Assembly: GCA_013298145.1 (NCBI GenBank)
Contig: JAAFJO010000005.1
Span: forward strand, 62,001 to 126,000
Direction of reading: 5' to 3'
Origin: Betaproteobacteria bacterium
GTDB taxonomy: Bacteria > Pseudomonadota > Gammaproteobacteria > Burkholderiales > Casimicrobiaceae
DNA length: 64,000 nt
The translations under genes were made by a program, and so were the position numbers. Under the pieces are notes generated by a model, which was not told the origin of the DNA, made no database searches, and saw only the letters and a program-made list of their open reading frames with translations. Shown here one piece after another: positions 34,139 through 42,539 of the stretch (position 1 is the stretch's first letter; every line of letters starts with the position of its first letter).

Positions 34139-34546
34139 ATGGATCGTGCTCTCGCGTCCGCGCCCTACGTCGTCACCACCATGTTGATTGCGGTGGGCGT
34201 GATTCACTTACTTCCGCTCATGGGCGCCCTTGGCGGGGATCGCCTTTCGGCGTTGTATGGCATTCGGATAGACGAGCCAAACCTCGAAATCTTGATGCGG
34301 CATCGCGCTGTGTTGTTCGGGCTGCTCGGCGCGTTTCTTCTTTTTGCCGCATTCAAGCCGCCGTTCCAAAGCCTTGCGCTCATCGCGGGTTTCGTGAGTG
34401 TGATCACGTTTCTCTACTTCGCCGGTAGCGCAGAGAACTTCAATACCGCGATCCGGCGAGTGGTGATCGCGGATTGGATTGCGCTTGCTGCGCTCGTGGT
34501 CGCCGGTTTAGCACGCGTGCTGTCGCCTTCGCAAGCCAACGCTTAG
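34139..34546 (+). CDS. Four-TM membrane protein
   Basis: 135 residues from the ATG at 34139 (a GTG at 34052 would add 29 residues that are not membrane-like). Four hydrophobic segments separated by a conserved-looking loop GIRIDEPNLEILMRHRAVLFG. Proteins of this look are sometimes annotated as phosphopantetheine adenylyltransferase, which the sequence does not support. Function unknown. Confidence 0.7.
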   Translation: MDRALASAPYVVTTMLIAVGVIHLLPLMGALGGDRLSALYGIRIDEPNLEILMRHRAVLFGLLGAFLLFAAFKPPFQSLALIAGFVSVITFLYFAGSAENFNTAIRRVVIADWIALAALVVAGLARVLSPSQANA

Positions 34547-34589
34547 CGCAAGCGCATTCAAATTTTTTAACTGTCCCGAAAGGATCCCG

Positions 34590-34883
34590 ATGCACCGCAG
34601 CTTAATCATCGTCACACTTCTTCTGTTCAGCGCACTTTCGGCGATAGCACTTTGGCAACACGGCTATTTGGGCATTTTCGCGAGTGGCTTTACAAACACC
34701 GCTTCGATGCAAGTGTTCGCTGATCTTGTGATCGCGCTCGGGTTAGCGACGATTTGGATGTGGCGTGATGCTCGCGCGAATGGGCGTGCAATTTGGCCGT
34801 GGATGGCGCTCACACTGGTGGCCGGGTCGTTCGGGCCGCTCGGCTATTTGTTAACAAAGCGCAGCGAAATACGGAACAAGTAG
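34590..34883 (+). CDS. Small membrane protein, DUF2834-like
   Basis: 97 residues with three hydrophobic segments. The pattern FADLVIALGLATIWMWRDARANG and WPWMALTLVAGSFGPLGYLLTKR resembles DUF2834. An AAAGGATC ribosome-binding site precedes the ATG. Function unknown. It follows another small membrane protein gene 43 bp downstream. Confidence 0.7.
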   Translation: MHRSLIIVTLLLFSALSAIALWQHGYLGIFASGFTNTASMQVFADLVIALGLATIWMWRDARANGRAIWPWMALTLVAGSFGPLGYLLTKRSEIRNK

Positions 34884-35042
34884 TACACCGCACGAGTGAT
34901 ACAGCGCTCAGTCTGACCCTCAATAAAACTTGCGCTCGACGCGTGCGCCAAGTTTTCGTGCGGGTGATAACGTAGCGTTTTTGGATCGATGTGCGCTGCG
35001 CGGGGTGAGCCTCTGTGGCGCGGCGGTGAGAACAAAAGCGTT

Positions 35043-35738
35043 ATGAAAACACTGGTTCACGCGCAGGTTCGTTGGCCCGATAGCTCGCGCAAGCGAGCAC
35101 CCCCGACCCTGTACTTCTCTCCCGGCGCATGCTCACTCGCGCCGCACATCGTGCTCGAAGAGATTGGTGGGCCTTACCAATTGGCACTCGCGTCCACAGC
35201 GGACGGCACGACGCGCTCGCCCGAGTATCTTCGGCTCAACCCGAAGGGCCGTGTGCCCGTGTTGGTGACTGGCGAATCAGTGCTCACGGAGGCGCCTGCG
35301 ATCCTCCTGCATCTCGCGCTCAGCGCGCCCGAGCTCAAGTTAATCGCATCTACCAACGAAGGCTTGGTTCGTACGTTGGAATGGTTCAACTGGCTTTCTG
35401 GCACTGTCCATTCCGTGGCGATTCGGCAGGTGCGCAGACCGCAGTCGTTTAGCGCTGATACGTCGCAGCACGCGTCCATCGTCGCGCTTGGGAGAGAGTC
35501 GCTGGCGAGCGCATTTGCCCTCATCGAAGAGCGACTCGTCGGGCTGACTTGGCTCATCGAAGATCGCTACACGGTGCTTGATCCGTATCTTCTCGTGTTT
35601 CATCGTTGGGGGCACAGCATCGGCTTCGACATGGCAAACAACTATCCGCGCTGGACGGCGCACACGCATCGTGTTGTATTGCGCCCAGCGACCGCAGCTG
35701 CGTTGTTGCAAGAAAAAATCGCGCCTTGGACGAATTAA
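35043..35738 (+). CDS. Glutathione S-transferase
   Basis: About 231 residues from the ATG at 35043; an in-frame ATG at 34989 would add 18 residues of non-conserved sequence. Thioredoxin-like N-domain: LYFSPGACSLAPHIVLEEIG (catalytic Ser/Cys region), then NPKGRVPVL and the cis-Pro with TEAPAILLHLA. All-helical C-domain with DRYTVLDPYLLVFHRWG (N-capping box with Asp). Cytosolic; it conjugates glutathione or reduces small electrophiles. Likely a beta-class or related bacterial GST. Confidence 0.9.
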   Translation: MKTLVHAQVRWPDSSRKRAPPTLYFSPGACSLAPHIVLEEIGGPYQLALASTADGTTRSPEYLRLNPKGRVPVLVTGESVLTEAPAILLHLALSAPELKLIASTNEGLVRTLEWFNWLSGTVHSVAIRQVRRPQSFSADTSQHASIVALGRESLASAFALIEERLVGLTWLIEDRYTVLDPYLLVFHRWGHSIGFDMANNYPRWTAHTHRVVLRPATAAALLQEKIAPWTN

Positions 35739-35788
35739 GCCTCATCATTCCGATGCACTTTCCCCAACCGTTCGCACCGTGAGACTCG

Positions 35789-36214
35789 ATGAATACGAAT
35801 ATTTTTCTCATCCTTGGCGGAGCGCTGAGCGCCATCGCAGGGTTAGCGCATCTTGGCGTCATCGTAAAGGGTGCGAGCTGGTATCGATTGTTTGGCGCGG
35901 GTGAGCAGTTTGCTCGGGCGGCTGAGCGCGGAGAGCGCTGGCAGGATGTGATTACTTTCGGAATCGCAGTTGTTTTGTTCGCTTGGGCCGCTTACGCGCT
36001 CTCAGGCGCAGGCGTGATCGGACGCTTGCCGCTCTTGCGTTACGCGTTGATCATCATCACGGCAATCTATTTGCTGCGTGGATTGGTAATCGTGCCAATG
36101 GCTCTACTCTCGTTCGATAAGGTCACACCGTTTTGGGTGTGGAGCTCGCTCATTTGCCTGGGCTTTGGTGTCGTGCACGCGATCGGTCTAGCGCAAGTTT
36201 GGCATCGGCTGTAA
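35789..36214 (+). CDS. Four-TM membrane protein of unknown function
   Basis: 141 residues with four hydrophobic segments (about 5-27, 54-72, 82-106, 113-137) and a charged loop (EQFARAAERGERWQD) after the first. I do not recognise the family. It sits between GST and cupin genes on the same strand, with short spacers, so co-transcription is possible. Confidence 0.7.
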   Translation: MNTNIFLILGGALSAIAGLAHLGVIVKGASWYRLFGAGEQFARAAERGERWQDVITFGIAVVLFAWAAYALSGAGVIGRLPLLRYALIIITAIYLLRGLVIVPMALLSFDKVTPFWVWSSLICLGFGVVHAIGLAQVWHRL

Positions 36215-36332
36215 GTTGCAATTTATGCGAACCGATTCACATGCGCGTAAGCTCTAGCGCGCCCACCACGCGCCTACATGCGCTCCAATTGCCGCTAAAC
36301 GCTGAACGCTTCCGGCTCAACGAAATCGCACC

Positions 36333-36803
36333 ATGATTCTTCGCAATTCATCCCTCACCCAAGAAACTCGGTCGAGCGACGGTTGGGGAACTGCTCATAC
36401 GCAGCGCGTGAGCGATGCGGGCGGTCTTACTCAGTTCGGCGCGTCGTTGCAAACCCTCGCGCCGGGCGCTCGATCTTCATTGAAACACTGGCATGAATCG
36501 ACCGATGAAATGCTCCTGGTCATTTCGGGCGAGGTGACGGTGACTGAGAACGATGTCGATTCGGTGCTCACTGTAGGCGATGTAGCCGCTTGGCCCGCAG
36601 GCACCGCGGTGGCGCACACCGTTTCGAATCGATCAAACGCGCCTTGCACCTTTTTCGTTGTGGGCTCACGCCGTGCAGCGGACGTCACGCACTATGAAGA
36701 GATCGGGCAGGTAATGCACACGAATGCCGACGGTTGGCGATTATTAACGCAACAAGGCGCTCCACTTCGCGAAGGCCGACCCCACGAGAATCCCTGGATG
36801 TAG
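36333..36803 (+). CDS. Cupin-domain protein
   Basis: 156 residues forming one conserved cupin barrel. Motif 1 is SSLKHWHESTDEMLLVISGEVTV (two His and a Glu as metal ligands); motif 2 is VGDVAAWPAGTAVAHTVSN (the fourth His). The C-terminal 40 residues (ADGWRLLTQQGAPLREGRP) are outside the barrel. The likely role is small-molecule binding or an enzyme on a sugar or polyketide-like substrate; no substrate is visible. Confidence 0.85.
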   Translation: MILRNSSLTQETRSSDGWGTAHTQRVSDAGGLTQFGASLQTLAPGARSSLKHWHESTDEMLLVISGEVTVTENDVDSVLTVGDVAAWPAGTAVAHTVSNRSNAPCTFFVVGSRRAADVTHYEEIGQVMHTNADGWRLLTQQGAPLREGRPHENPWM

Positions 36804-37301
36804 GAAAGCCGAAGTGGGACACCTGCCCGCTGCGCTGCCGCCTTCGTACGAGGATTGTTACATCAAGCGCGCGCCGTTTTTTGGGGGAACCCCTGCTAGA
36901 GAGCGTCGCCACTGAATGCGCGAATCGAGCGCGCTCACAGGTATTAGATGAGCTGGAACCCTTTGATTTCGAGCCGCCAGAGGTGGACGCGTCACAGCTT
37001 ATGATCGCCGCACCCCTAGGTCCGGGCGTTTCTCGAAAAAGTTCACCATCACGTATCGCGTGCACGAGATGGATTGTTCAATAACGTGAAACCGATCGAC
37101 GATCGAAGACGGGCGCAGCCTAGCTCAGGTTTCTGCTCACAATGTTGGGATGCCTCTGCCCGCGCAGAAACCAAATCGCAAAGTATGGCCCTGAGTGGCG
37201 TAATCAGCTAGCAAAGCGTTCGCGAAAAAGCGTTCACAACACTTATTTAACAGACGCGAAATACGAATTAATTGCGTCCTCGTCCGATATAAATCGGGCT
37301 T
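36804..37301. other. 498-bp spacer without a recognisable gene
   Basis: Open frames on both strands are short and unlike proteins. GGTTTCTGC (37128-37136) and GCAGAAACC (37164-37172) form a perfect 9-bp inverted repeat with a 27-nt loop. Near 37285 a TATAAATCGGGCTTTTAATCG stretch is related to the interspersed motif. Possibly a decayed gene. Confidence 0.4.
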
Positions 37302-38780
37302 TTAATCGCTAGGCCGAAAGCTACTTGGGCTCATCCGTCGATCTTTGCCAGATTCGGTGTAGTGAGAACGCTTTAGGTCATACATCATTTGATCTGCAGT
37401 TCGTATCGCCGCTTCGAGTTCGCCTTGCTTGTTGCATACCGCATAACCGCAACTGATTGACAATCGCGCGCCAGGATAAAACTGGTTGTTAAGCTCGATG
37501 TTCATTTGCAGCGCGTCGATAAACTCTTTTGCACCAGCTTCGCCCTGATGCTGCAGCAGCACAGAAAATTCGTCTCCGCCGGTGCGTGCCGGTTGGTGAG
37601 CGTCACCACATGCTTTTCTGATGGCTTCGGCGGCGCGGCGAATCAGCGCGTCGCCTGCGGCGTGCCCCTGCTGATCGTTGGTGGGTTTCAGCCCATTGAT
37701 GTCCATCACAATCACGGCGGTCGGAAACGGACCGCGCCGCCCGATCCTGTTGATCTCATCGTCAAAGTAGGAGCGGTTACGCAGCTTTGTGAGTGAATCG
37801 TGTTTACCAAGAAACTCAAGATAGGCCTCTGCTTTCTTCCGAGCAGAAATATCAGTCAGTGCAACCAGTGCACGCTCCCACGTAGATTCATAGCCGGGCA
37901 GTACCGCCCACTGCATATGTGCGTGAATCATGTCGCCTTTGAGTGAATAGTTGATGATTTCACGCTGTTGGAAGAGCTTGTCATTCCACAAATCGATAAG
38001 TTGTTCGCGAAACGTGTCGGCCATTTCGTCGCGAAACACTTCGCTCAACCGCGAAAGCAAGTCTTCCTTCGTCTTTGCGCCAAACATTGTGAGCGTTTGT
38101 GCGTTGACGTCGACCGTGCGCAGCGCGGCGATACATTGCTGCACGAAATCGGGGTGTACGTTCATAAACGTACGAAAGTCGTCGATCCCCTGCGCACGCA
38201 GGTTCTCCAGCATCGCCCGAATTTCGCTAAAGTCATTGACCCACAACGATATTGGCGAATACTGAAACAACCCGGCTGCGTACTGTTCGTTAATGAACGC
38301 ACTTCGTTGCGCATTCCGTTCGTGCGTCAAGTCTTCGATTGACACAAGCGTGCGGTCCCAGGGTTCAACGGAATCGGTGAGTCGGGTAATGCCGAGGCGG
38401 ATTTGGAGCTTGGTACCGTCGATCCGGTGGTTGACCGTATCGCTTGTGAAATGCCGATCCCCGTTCCAGAGTCGGCGAATCTCCTCGATCGCCATTGCGC
38501 TGTCTTCTTGCGCAAAAATGCGCACCGCCGCACGGTTGATATCGTCGATGGAGTTCGCTCCGTACAAGCGCAGGTAGGTCCTGTTCACGTCGAGCATCCG
38601 AATCGACGAGTAATACTGCCCGATCGCTGCTGGCTGTGCTTTCAGATGGGCAACAATGTCGCTGATTCCAGCGCTACGCCACGACTGAAGCAAGCGATAC
38701 ACGTCACTGAAATCGCTAAGCTGCAGCGCTACCGGTGCATGCTCAAAGATTTCATCCCTGGCAGTGTTGTTGGCTGTCAT
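37302..38780 (-). CDS. Diguanylate cyclase with two tandem PAS-like sensor domains
   Basis: 492 residues from the ATG at 38780 (GGAG upstream). Two homologous sensor domains: VALQLSDFSDVYRLLQSWRSAGISD and ISLWVNDFSEIRAMLENLRAQGIDD, each followed by a matching Asn/Leu-Tyr-Gly or Phe-Gly-Ala core. A C-terminal GGDEF domain follows, with the intact motif ARTGGDEFSVLL and MDINGLKPTNDQQGH. The RxxD inhibitory site at its usual distance is missing, so product inhibition by c-di-GMP may be weak. Cytoplasmic by sequence. It makes c-di-GMP in response to an unknown signal. Confidence 0.93.
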   Translation of the reverse strand: MTANNTARDEIFEHAPVALQLSDFSDVYRLLQSWRSAGISDIVAHLKAQPAAIGQYYSSIRMLDVNRTYLRLYGANSIDDINRAAVRIFAQEDSAMAIEEIRRLWNGDRHFTSDTVNHRIDGTKLQIRLGITRLTDSVEPWDRTLVSIEDLTHERNAQRSAFINEQYAAGLFQYSPISLWVNDFSEIRAMLENLRAQGIDDFRTFMNVHPDFVQQCIAALRTVDVNAQTLTMFGAKTKEDLLSRLSEVFRDEMADTFREQLIDLWNDKLFQQREIINYSLKGDMIHAHMQWAVLPGYESTWERALVALTDISARKKAEAYLEFLGKHDSLTKLRNRSYFDDEINRIGRRGPFPTAVIVMDINGLKPTNDQQGHAAGDALIRRAAEAIRKACGDAHQPARTGGDEFSVLLQHQGEAGAKEFIDALQMNIELNNQFYPGARLSISCGYAVCNKQGELEAAIRTADQMMYDLKRSHYTESGKDRRMSPSSFRPSD

Positions 38781-39158
38781 TGCTACTCCGAAACCGCAGT
38801 GTCCCCACAACATTGTATTAAGAGTGCAGGCTAGGCGGCGCTAGCGATATTTTGGTGAGATGCCCTCCCACAATGCGGCGACGGGTGCGCGTAGCGTTGC
38901 GTAGAACCGGGCTACTCCCCCTTAGGCGCAATGCGAAAGCGAAGCTCCAGCGAAGGCCAACCTGCGAAGGCGGTTAAGCGTAGTGGCTGGAGCCTAGGTC
39001 CAACAGAATCACCGCTCACCGCAAAACTTTCCCAGTTCCGCGTTCTGGTGGTTTGAGCGCCACAAGTGAGCGCAGACAGTGTGGGCAAAGCTGTCATGTG
39101 CTCGCAGAGGCTTCAGCGATCATGAAACGTTGCTACACCCCTTAACTTACGGTGTTTA
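38781..39158. other. Spacer between the diguanylate cyclase gene and the HEHTH membrane protein gene
   Basis: No gene. GGCGGCGCTAGCG near 38833-38845 is related to the interspersed motif. AT content rises only near 39135-39160. Confidence 0.35.
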
Positions 39159-39650
39159 TCAAACTTGTTTGCAGGTCGAGCGAGCCACCTCGCTCGATAC
39201 GCGTTCTGCTTCGAGTTCGAATGGATTTTCACAGTAAAACGACGCCCAGTGCCTCGCTGAAATCGCAGCCCAGAAGCCCGCGACGACATAAACCAACGGA
39301 AATAAAACGCCCCAGCGCTCGCACTGCCGCACGTGCGTGTGTTCGTGCGCGCGGCAGCTCGCCATGGCGCTGGCATCTCTCGCAATGACGACGTGTCCGA
39401 TGGTTGCGGCTGCAAACCCGCTGTCTCCTGCCAGGATTCGGAAACATGGCCCCCGGAGGAAGAAGCAGAGCCCCGGACTGCTGACCTCAAGCACGCCTGC
39501 GCGAACTTGCCACCGCCCTTGTACGATGGCGAGAGGTAACAAAAAAATCGACCAAATTGAAACCGGAAGCGCCCAAAGCACGTATAGCGAATGGTGTAGT
39601 GTGGAGCGCGTGTACTGGCCTAGCTTGGCGGGTTTCAGCATGAGCTTCAT
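39159..39650 (-). CDS. Membrane protein with HExxH motif (possible zinc metallopeptidase)
   Basis: 163 residues from the ATG at 39650; a GTG 29 codons upstream is less likely. Hydrophobic segments near residues 18-40 and 115-135. Between them is CRAHEHTHVRQCERWG, in which HEHTH matches HExxH, followed after the second TM by YCENPFELEAE, whose Glu/Asn could be a third ligand. Family unknown; zinc peptidase activity is an inference. It is divergent from the cupredoxin-like gene at 39759. Confidence 0.6.
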   Translation of the reverse strand: MKLMLKPAKLGQYTRSTLHHSLYVLWALPVSIWSIFLLPLAIVQGRWQVRAGVLEVSSPGLCFFLRGPCFRILAGDSGFAAATIGHVVIARDASAMASCRAHEHTHVRQCERWGVLFPLVYVVAGFWAAISARHWASFYCENPFELEAERVSSEVARSTCKQV

Positions 39651-39758
39651 CCAGCCACTGCAGGGAATTGCAATTGGCAGCCACACGCGATAGTCTCGTA
39701 GTATTGCGCAGCTTGCGCTGGCAACCCCGCTGGGCACAAAAGGAAAAAAGGACCGGAC

Positions 39759-40430
39759 ATGAAATCGGTAATGTGTAGATATCGATGGGCGACCACTGCG
39801 GCGGTGGTTTCGATCATTTCGTCCGCAGCTTTGAGCGCTGCGACCATTGTCGCGCAGGTGAAGGATCGAAACGGTAACGCGGTGCCAAACGCAATCGTTT
39901 ACGCGACGCCGATTGGCGTATCAGCGCCAGCCGTCAAAGCTGGAACTTCGGCGCAAGTGGAACAGGTGCAGATGAAGTACGAGCCGTTTGTGAGCGTCGT
40001 GCAAAAAGGCACGCAAATGCGCTTCCCCAACAAAGATCGCGCGGATCACCATGTTAAGGTGCTCTCCGGGCCGCAGCTCTTCGAATTCCAGATCTACACG
40101 CGTAAAGAGCCCGCGCCAGTCACCCTCGATAAACCTGGCATGCTCACACTTCAGTGCTTGCTCCACAACTGGATGAGCGCCCATATTTACGTCGTTGATA
40201 CGCCGTACTTTTCGAAATCATCATCCACCGGTTCGGCCGTGGTGCAAGATTTACCCGCCGGTGAATATGAGGTGCATGTGACGCATCCGAGCGTCGCGTT
40301 TCCTGGGCAAGTCACGCCTGCAATGCCGCAGCGTATTCGACTCGACTCAGCATCAACGCAGTTACTCGACGTCAAATTAGATCTCGTGCCGCGCAGCGAA
40401 CCGCGTCGCCGGGCTGTGCTTGATTACTAA
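39759..40430 (+). CDS. Exported cupredoxin-like (methylamine-utilisation-type) protein
   Basis: 223 residues with a signal peptide (cleavage near SAALSA). An N-terminal Ig-like part (VKDRNGNAVPNAIVYATPIG) is followed by a plastocyanin-like domain: RADHHVKVLSG gives a His ligand, and LTLQCLLHNWMSAHIYVVDTPYF gives Cys, His and Met in the spacing of type-1 copper proteins. Similar proteins are often labelled methylamine utilisation protein, although no methylamine genes are nearby. Likely a periplasmic electron carrier or copper protein. Confidence 0.8.
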   Translation: MKSVMCRYRWATTAAVVSIISSAALSAATIVAQVKDRNGNAVPNAIVYATPIGVSAPAVKAGTSAQVEQVQMKYEPFVSVVQKGTQMRFPNKDRADHHVKVLSGPQLFEFQIYTRKEPAPVTLDKPGMLTLQCLLHNWMSAHIYVVDTPYFSKSSSTGSAVVQDLPAGEYEVHVTHPSVAFPGQVTPAMPQRIRLDSASTQLLDVKLDLVPRSEPRRRAVLDY

Positions 40431-40601
40431 CAGCGACTTCGATCTTACCGCTGATTAAATCGGGCTACGGCTGCGATTTCGTAATTATTGACTCTATTCT
40501 TGGTTGCGAATCGGTCAAGGGCGAACGTGGGCTAGCGGCGTAAAGTAAAAAGTTTTTCGGCTAGATTGCAGTTCGCTTTCCTGAGGACGAACGCGCGGAA
40601 T

Positions 40602-42311
40602 TCATGCGAGCGCAGCCGCATCCCACCAGTGTTCAATGATGAGCTCAACGCGCTGCTCGCCTTGCCATTCGGAAAGTGATAGTTTGTAAGCGGCGCGCAG
40701 TTGCCCGGGTGGCGCTTCGGTGCAGTTAAACCGGATGGCATCGAAGAATCGCGCGCCACGTTTCAATCGAAGCTTCGTGTGCTTAAGCGCGACGATTCGC
40801 GCGTCGACCACGGTAAATTCATCATCAAACAGCGGCGGCGGGAAGGCTTGTCCCCACACGTGATTGTGAAGCGCGGCAGCCGTCTCGAAATCAAAATCCT
40901 CCGCATTAAAGCTGCCATCTGATTCAACACGCTGTTCGAGCATCGCGGGCGTTAGCAGTTCACTCGCGACCGCTTCAAACGCTTTGGCGAAGCGCGCGAA
41001 GTTCGCGTTCGTAATCGTCACGCCTGCGGCCATTGCGTGGCCGCCAAACTTGCGCATTAACTGCGGATGGCGTTTTGACACGAGATCCAGCGCATCACGC
41101 AGATGAAAGCCCGGAATTGAGCGCCCCGAGCCTTTGAGTTCGGTGCCTTCGCCCGGCGCGAAAACGATGCTCGGGCGATGATACGTCTCCCGCAAGCGGC
41201 CAGCGACGATGCCAACGACGCCCTGATGCCAGGTGCTGTCCATCACCACAATCGCACGTTGATCGGGCGTGATTTCCGCGCGAATCATGTGATCGGCTTC
41301 GTCCCGCATGCCGGCTTCAATACTGCGCCGTTCGCGATTCAACTGATCGAGCTGGGTTGCAATTTCGAGTGCGCGCGCTGCATCGTCGGTGAGTAGGCAT
41401 TCGATGCCGAGCGAAATATCGTCGAGCCGCCCCGCCGCATTGATTCGCGGGCCCAAGATGAAACCGAAATCGTAGGCGGTGGCCTTACTTGCGCTACGTG
41501 CTGCAACTTCCAGCAGCGCGTTGATTCCGGGCTGCGCCTTGCCATCGCGAATTCGACGCAGCCCGGCTTCCACCAGCCGACGATTGAGCGCATCGAGCGG
41601 CACGACGTCAGCCACCGTACCCAGCGCCACGAGCGACAAGAGATCATTTAAGTCGGGCTGCGTCTCGCTCGTGTAAACGGCACGCTCGCGCAAGCGCGCA
41701 CGCAACGCGAGGAGCACGTAAAACATCACGCCACAACCCGCCAGCGCTTTGCTCGGAAAGGTGCAGCCCGGTTGATTCGGGTTCACAATGGTTAGCGTGT
41801 CGGGCAGCGTGTCTCCGGATAGGTGATGATCGGTGACGATGACATCGATCGCGAGCTCGCGTGCACGCGCAACACCATCAACGCTGGCAATGCCGTTGTC
41901 CACCGTCACGATCACGCGCGGATTTTCTTTCGCCGCTAGATCGACGATTTCGGGCGTGAGCCCATAGCCGTATTCGAAGCGATTGGGCACGATGTAGCCG
42001 ATCTTCGCGCCCATCCGCCGAAGACCGCGTAGCCCGATCGCGCAGGCGGTCGCGCCATCAGCATCGTAGTCAGCCACGATCACCATTTGCTCTTGTTTCT
42101 CGATGGCGAGAATCAGGCGTTCAACGACGGCATCGATACCTTTCATCGATGAGGGCGGCGGCAATAGAGAGAGCTTGAAGCTCGCGTCCTCGGTCGACGC
42201 GATGCCCCGCGCTGCGTACAAGCGTGCGAAGAGCGGCGCAATGCCGTGAGCTTCGAGCAATGCTGCTGCTTCGGTGTTCGCCGCGCGGCGGTGGAGGGTG
42301 GGCGAGGACAT
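40602..42311 (-). CDS. recJ: Single-stranded-DNA-specific exonuclease RecJ
   Basis: Degrades single-stranded DNA 5' to 3' in recombination and mismatch repair. 569 residues, with the DHH-family motifs in order: VADYDADGATACAI, VTVDNGIAS, and VTDHHLSGD (the DHH), then ALGTVADVVPL. The DHHA1 part has RSIPGFHLRDAL and KFGGHAMAAGVTI; an OB-fold ends the protein. The ATG at 42311 gives the usual N-terminus. REP-like repeats lie directly upstream. Its 3' end is convergent with the cupredoxin-like gene. Confidence 0.97.
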   Translation of the reverse strand: MSSPTLHRRAANTEAAALLEAHGIAPLFARLYAARGIASTEDASFKLSLLPPPSSMKGIDAVVERLILAIEKQEQMVIVADYDADGATACAIGLRGLRRMGAKIGYIVPNRFEYGYGLTPEIVDLAAKENPRVIVTVDNGIASVDGVARARELAIDVIVTDHHLSGDTLPDTLTIVNPNQPGCTFPSKALAGCGVMFYVLLALRARLRERAVYTSETQPDLNDLLSLVALGTVADVVPLDALNRRLVEAGLRRIRDGKAQPGINALLEVAARSASKATAYDFGFILGPRINAAGRLDDISLGIECLLTDDAARALEIATQLDQLNRERRSIEAGMRDEADHMIRAEITPDQRAIVVMDSTWHQGVVGIVAGRLRETYHRPSIVFAPGEGTELKGSGRSIPGFHLRDALDLVSKRHPQLMRKFGGHAMAAGVTITNANFARFAKAFEAVASELLTPAMLEQRVESDGSFNAEDFDFETAAALHNHVWGQAFPPPLFDDEFTVVDARIVALKHTKLRLKRGARFFDAIRFNCTEAPPGQLRAAYKLSLSEWQGEQRVELIIEHWWDAAALA

Positions 42312-42341
42312 GGGGAAATGTTAGCGGGGACGCGGCTCTAG

Positions 42342-42391
42342 TTCCTCTCTCTCTGGGAGAGGTCAACGCGAAGCGTTGGGTGAGGGAGGGG
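42342..42391. repeat. REP-like repeat, copy 1
   Basis: Contains CTCTGGGAGAGG and AACGCGAAGCGTTGGGTGAGG, the same building blocks as the copy at 44423-44467, here upstream of recJ. Confidence 0.7.
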
Positions 42392-42422
42392 CGCATTGCA
42401 AGCGGTCAAGCTTGATTGAAGA

Positions 42423-42539
42423 TTTCCCTCACCCGCCCTGCGGGCGAGCCTTGTGAAACTTCGTTTCATCGCTCGCTAGGCTCGCGACCGCCGCAAGCGG
42501 CGTCCTGCGCCCTACGGGCTGGTCCCAGAGGGAGAGGTA
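42423..42539. repeat. REP-like repeat, copy 2 (opposite orientation, longer)
   Basis: Begins TTTCCCTCACCCGCC and ends GGTCCCAGAGGGAGAGG, with GCAAGCGGCG-type palindromes between. The right end supplies the last codons and stop of the COG4255-like gene. Confidence 0.7.

Noticed and set aside
36685..37065. Frames on both strands of about 120 residues after the cupin gene
   Set aside because: Both overlap the cupin 3' end and lack motifs; Ser/Arg-rich composition typical of chance frames.
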